Assembly (NCBI GenBank): GCA_014898415.1
Contig: RCTD01000029.1
Location: 372,001 to 436,000 of the forward strand
Direction of reading: 5' to 3'
Source: Stromatinia cepivora
Lineage: Eukaryota; Ascomycota; Leotiomycetes; Helotiales; Sclerotiniaceae
DNA: 64,000 bases
Below, piece by piece: positions 61,101 through 64,000 of this stretch (position 1 is the stretch's first letter; every line of letters starts with the position of its first letter). The notes beneath the pieces were generated by a model that had not been told where the DNA came from, made no database searches, and was given only the letters and a program-made list of their open reading frames with translations. A program made the translations under genes and the position numbers.

Positions 61101-64000
61101 AAACGGGTGCATTGTTTGTATTTGATTTGTGACGACATGATTGAGGTGGCTTTTTTATGTACAAGCGTTGAAGGCTGTGCGGAAAGTGGAAATAGGAGGA
61201 GTCCAAATCTTAGGCTGAAGTGAATTTTACTACGATTGACTGAATTGCGGGGAAGAGAATGAGAAGGTGCCCCGAAAAGGAAAATAATTGGATGCGCGAA
61301 GCTAAGTTACACCATTGCATTGGGTATACACCGCAATTGGACAAGTATGATATTTAAGGATCGTGTTTCTGGAGCTTTGGAGTCTTTTTGAATATTTCGA
61401 AGGAGATATCATCAGTTGTATACAGGTATTTTCTCCAAACCTGTGATTCAGGAAAGTCATACCAATTGAACAATCCCATGTTCCCGTCATAGATCCATTA
61501 GGACAAAAACAGAAACACCTATCGATAACACTTTTTATCAGATATTGAAAAATCATTGTCTCTCCTCATTATTCTTGTAACGTGAACGATCGATGAGCAG
61601 CTCTTAAATTACCAAGTCCTCGAGTGATGGACCAGCACGACATAGATGAATGGATGACGCGGTAACCAACTACTTATGCATGCAACCAAATTTGAAGTTT
61701 GACTCCTGATTCACCACCTGCTCCAGGAGCTGCTTCAAATAGATAATGTATAAACATCTAGAAAAAGGTTTGGTTGGCTTTTTTTATAAGTAGATAAAGA
61801 AGTTGGAAGGGAGCAGAAGATGTATGAGCAGGCTTGCGGAGGAAATTAGTAAATAGAAAATGAATGGAATAGCTAGAGAAGGAAACACAGAAAGGGAAAG
61901 AGAGAGCTAAGATTCACTATGCATTAGAGGACAAATTCATATGAGTGTTATTGAAACATCACGCTTGTGGGGTGTTGAATTTTTCAAGTAGGTACGAAAA
62001 CCTGCGAAATAGAACGCATAGCTCTTTCCCTGAGAGTAAGTTTTAATGGATATTATGGGGCCAAGCATTATGCATCGTACATCTATTAGGTAGGTAGGTA
62101 GGAATAGCTATCCAGGATCTTTTTGCTGGTAAGATATATGTCGTCTCTTTTTCTTTTCATTGTCGCTAAATATCTTTACATCTTAAGCGATGAATGGATA
62201 AGACGCATTGGATGTATAATCATCAAATCATCACCAAGTTCTTCAGCCAACGAACGAAGTGCATTTTTGGAATACTGGATGAGGAATTGCGCACAGTTGG
62301 TGTACTTTGTTCCAAATCCTGTGCCTGTCCTGTCAAGCAATAGAATTGGACAAGTCCGGTTTGGGGAAATTGGGTTGGATGAGCGCTTTTATGGATAGAT
62401 TGTGAAATTTGAAAAGGGTCAGAGGAAAGAGTAGGTGGTTTGGTAGAAAAGAGGAAGTGAATAAACAAATACTGGCTTGGTAAGAGAGAGGATGTATGAA
62501 GAGTGGGTTGTGAATATTGCAGTGAAGGAAAGAGGGAATTGGTATTGTGGTTCACCGCTGTATTGAATTTTTTCTTGCACGGGCGTATTATTCAAAGACC
62601 TAGTACCCGCCATTCCGAAAGCTTCAAGTAATCAGGCCAGGTCTGGGAAAGGAAAGACTCATGATCACTGATGGGAAAGCCCGGGATGTCAAGCCAAACT
62701 TAAAGGCTTTTCCGGCAAATCAAATTTAGGGGAGAAATGTAGACTGATTAAGATGCATTTACATGTTGATATACAGGTATGGAACGAGCTGATTAGCATA
62801 TGATATCCTATTGTTATTTTGGAGCGTATCTGTTGCCTCCTTCATAGACGTTGTGAATGACTTTCTCCATCACCATGGGATGAGTACTTATTACTTGAGT
62901 TTCCCTAAGACTTTTGATCCGAGAACATCGGTTGGGGAAATGTATAACGTCATAAGGACACACATGAATTCCAACTGCACATATTTGGTTTTCATTTTAA
63001 AAACCAGCATGGATATGCATATGATGCTTTTATAAACAAGAGGTTTTGGCTCTTGTGACTGTGGAATTAGAGCAAAAGGAGGGGTGAGGGCTGAGTATTC
63101 GCTTCTAGAGCGGATGGGAAATGTGGTCGTCCAGACCGTAAGCATGGGGACAGGGTGGGTAAAGTGGAGGCGGGCTATGAGTTTCGGTCTTTAGCCATCC
63201 TATTCACTCGAATATTCTCGTCTCTTGCTCCCGCGTTTGATCAATACAGAGCTATAAGAGAGTCTATTGCTCTTTCAATACACGATATAGCAATTTCAGG
63301 GTGGCCAAAGCTAGACTAATGGTGTGTCGTATTTCTTTTCTTGGATGGAGAGCTAGTGTTTTTTTTTTTGCCTTGATCTTGAAGAATTATTTTGAGTTGA
63401 GGTAATAATATGAAGAGCAATAGCTGAGCATGAAAGAGGGCAGTGACAACGTTCCATTGTTAATACATAGGCTTTAACGTCATCAGGGTTTCTTTGATGA
63501 TTCGTAAGAATGCAAAACGTATCTTGGAAATAAACCGCATAATCATAAGATTAACTAGATTCGCAGAATGGTCCATGATTGTAAATTAAGCAACAACACG
63601 CATCAATGCGTAACATAGCTAAGTACAGCTAGAGGCATTTAACTAACATAGCTGGGGGTTTGAAAAATGAGCAGTGGGACGCTTTTATTAAAGGGGATAT
63701 TCTAGGTTGAAGAGTAGGCAGAGACTGGTACTCAGCACTCGCTCATATAGAACGCACGAATTCATGTGCTTAAGATAACAAGATGTCGAGTTAAAATGAA
63801 TCATGGGTTGATGGAATGCAGCACAGAAGGAGACTTGCTCATTCTAACATAAGGTCTTTATGTATGGTATTAAAAGCACAAGCACACACCCAGTTCGCAA
63901 ATCTGCAGAGACAACTCGAAGTGAAGATGAGGCAAAAGATCAAAGGGGTATGATGTCGAGTTGAACGACAACACTGGAGTGACATATTTAGCTTGTATTT

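Larger units (their letters stand above)
57250..64000. other. Gene-poor tail of the window
   Basis: 6.75 kb without a gene I can support. The longest frames (60768-61223, 62223-62555) show no family features or splice-linked partners. It contains the satellites at 57838 and 57996, purine-rich tracts (about 58450-58620 and 58875-59000) and otherwise ordinary, not strongly AT-rich sequence. Confidence 0.5.

Noticed and set aside
60768..61223. 151-codon plus-strand frame in the gene-poor tail
   Set aside because: Considered as an orphan gene, but an equally long frame lies on the opposite strand and neither shows signal peptide, domain or splice context.

Overview
The window is nuclear DNA of a filamentous ascomycete, most likely a leotiomycete of the Botrytis/Sclerotinia type. 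The evidence is short introns (about 43-120 bp, mostly GTAAGT-like donors with CTAAC/CTAAT branch sites), a gene content that includes Sos7, Elp6, an ascomycete laccase and a CSC1-type channel, and a long AT-rich island of LTR retrotransposons showing C-to-T/G-to-A decay typical of repeat-induced point mutation (RIP). Placement in the Sclerotiniaceae is inference. Nearly all genes are split, so exon joins were reconstructed by hand from splice sites and frame; every joined CDS has a length divisible by three.

Left part (0.2-17.4 kb), housekeeping: mitochondrial inner-membrane protease 2 (minus), a telobox/Myb telomere-repeat-binding protein (minus) whose last intron contains telomere-like repeats, a Gdt1 Mn/Ca transporter (plus), a Sos7-like kinetochore protein (minus), an RD/RS-rich nuclear protein (plus), and a CSC1/OSCA-type mechanosensitive channel (minus).

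Middle (18.7-27.6 kb), accessory: a small secreted protein, a laccase with an unusual N-terminal Ser/Thr-rich domain, and a gene fusing beta/gamma-crystallin motifs to an aerolysin-type pore-forming domain, preceded by a 26-bp minisatellite. These lie beside the AT-rich island (about 29-43 kb). In that island a Ty3/gypsy element (30141-42675, minus, 282-bp LTRs, TTCGG target duplication) carries a nested Ty1/copia element (36413-41900, minus, 169-bp LTRs, AGAAG duplication). Both are RIP-degraded and dead.

Right part (43.7-57.2 kb), housekeeping again: ribosomal protein L37 with a telobox in its promoter, Elongator subunit Elp6, an L-rhamnose mutarotase-family protein, a mitochondrial thioredoxin-like protein and a DHA1-type MFS transporter. 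From 57.3 kb to the end I see no supportable gene, only satellites and purine-rich stretches. There is no operon logic. The themes that link loci are the telobox protein with telobox sites in the same window, and the secreted or attack-type genes beside the transposon island.
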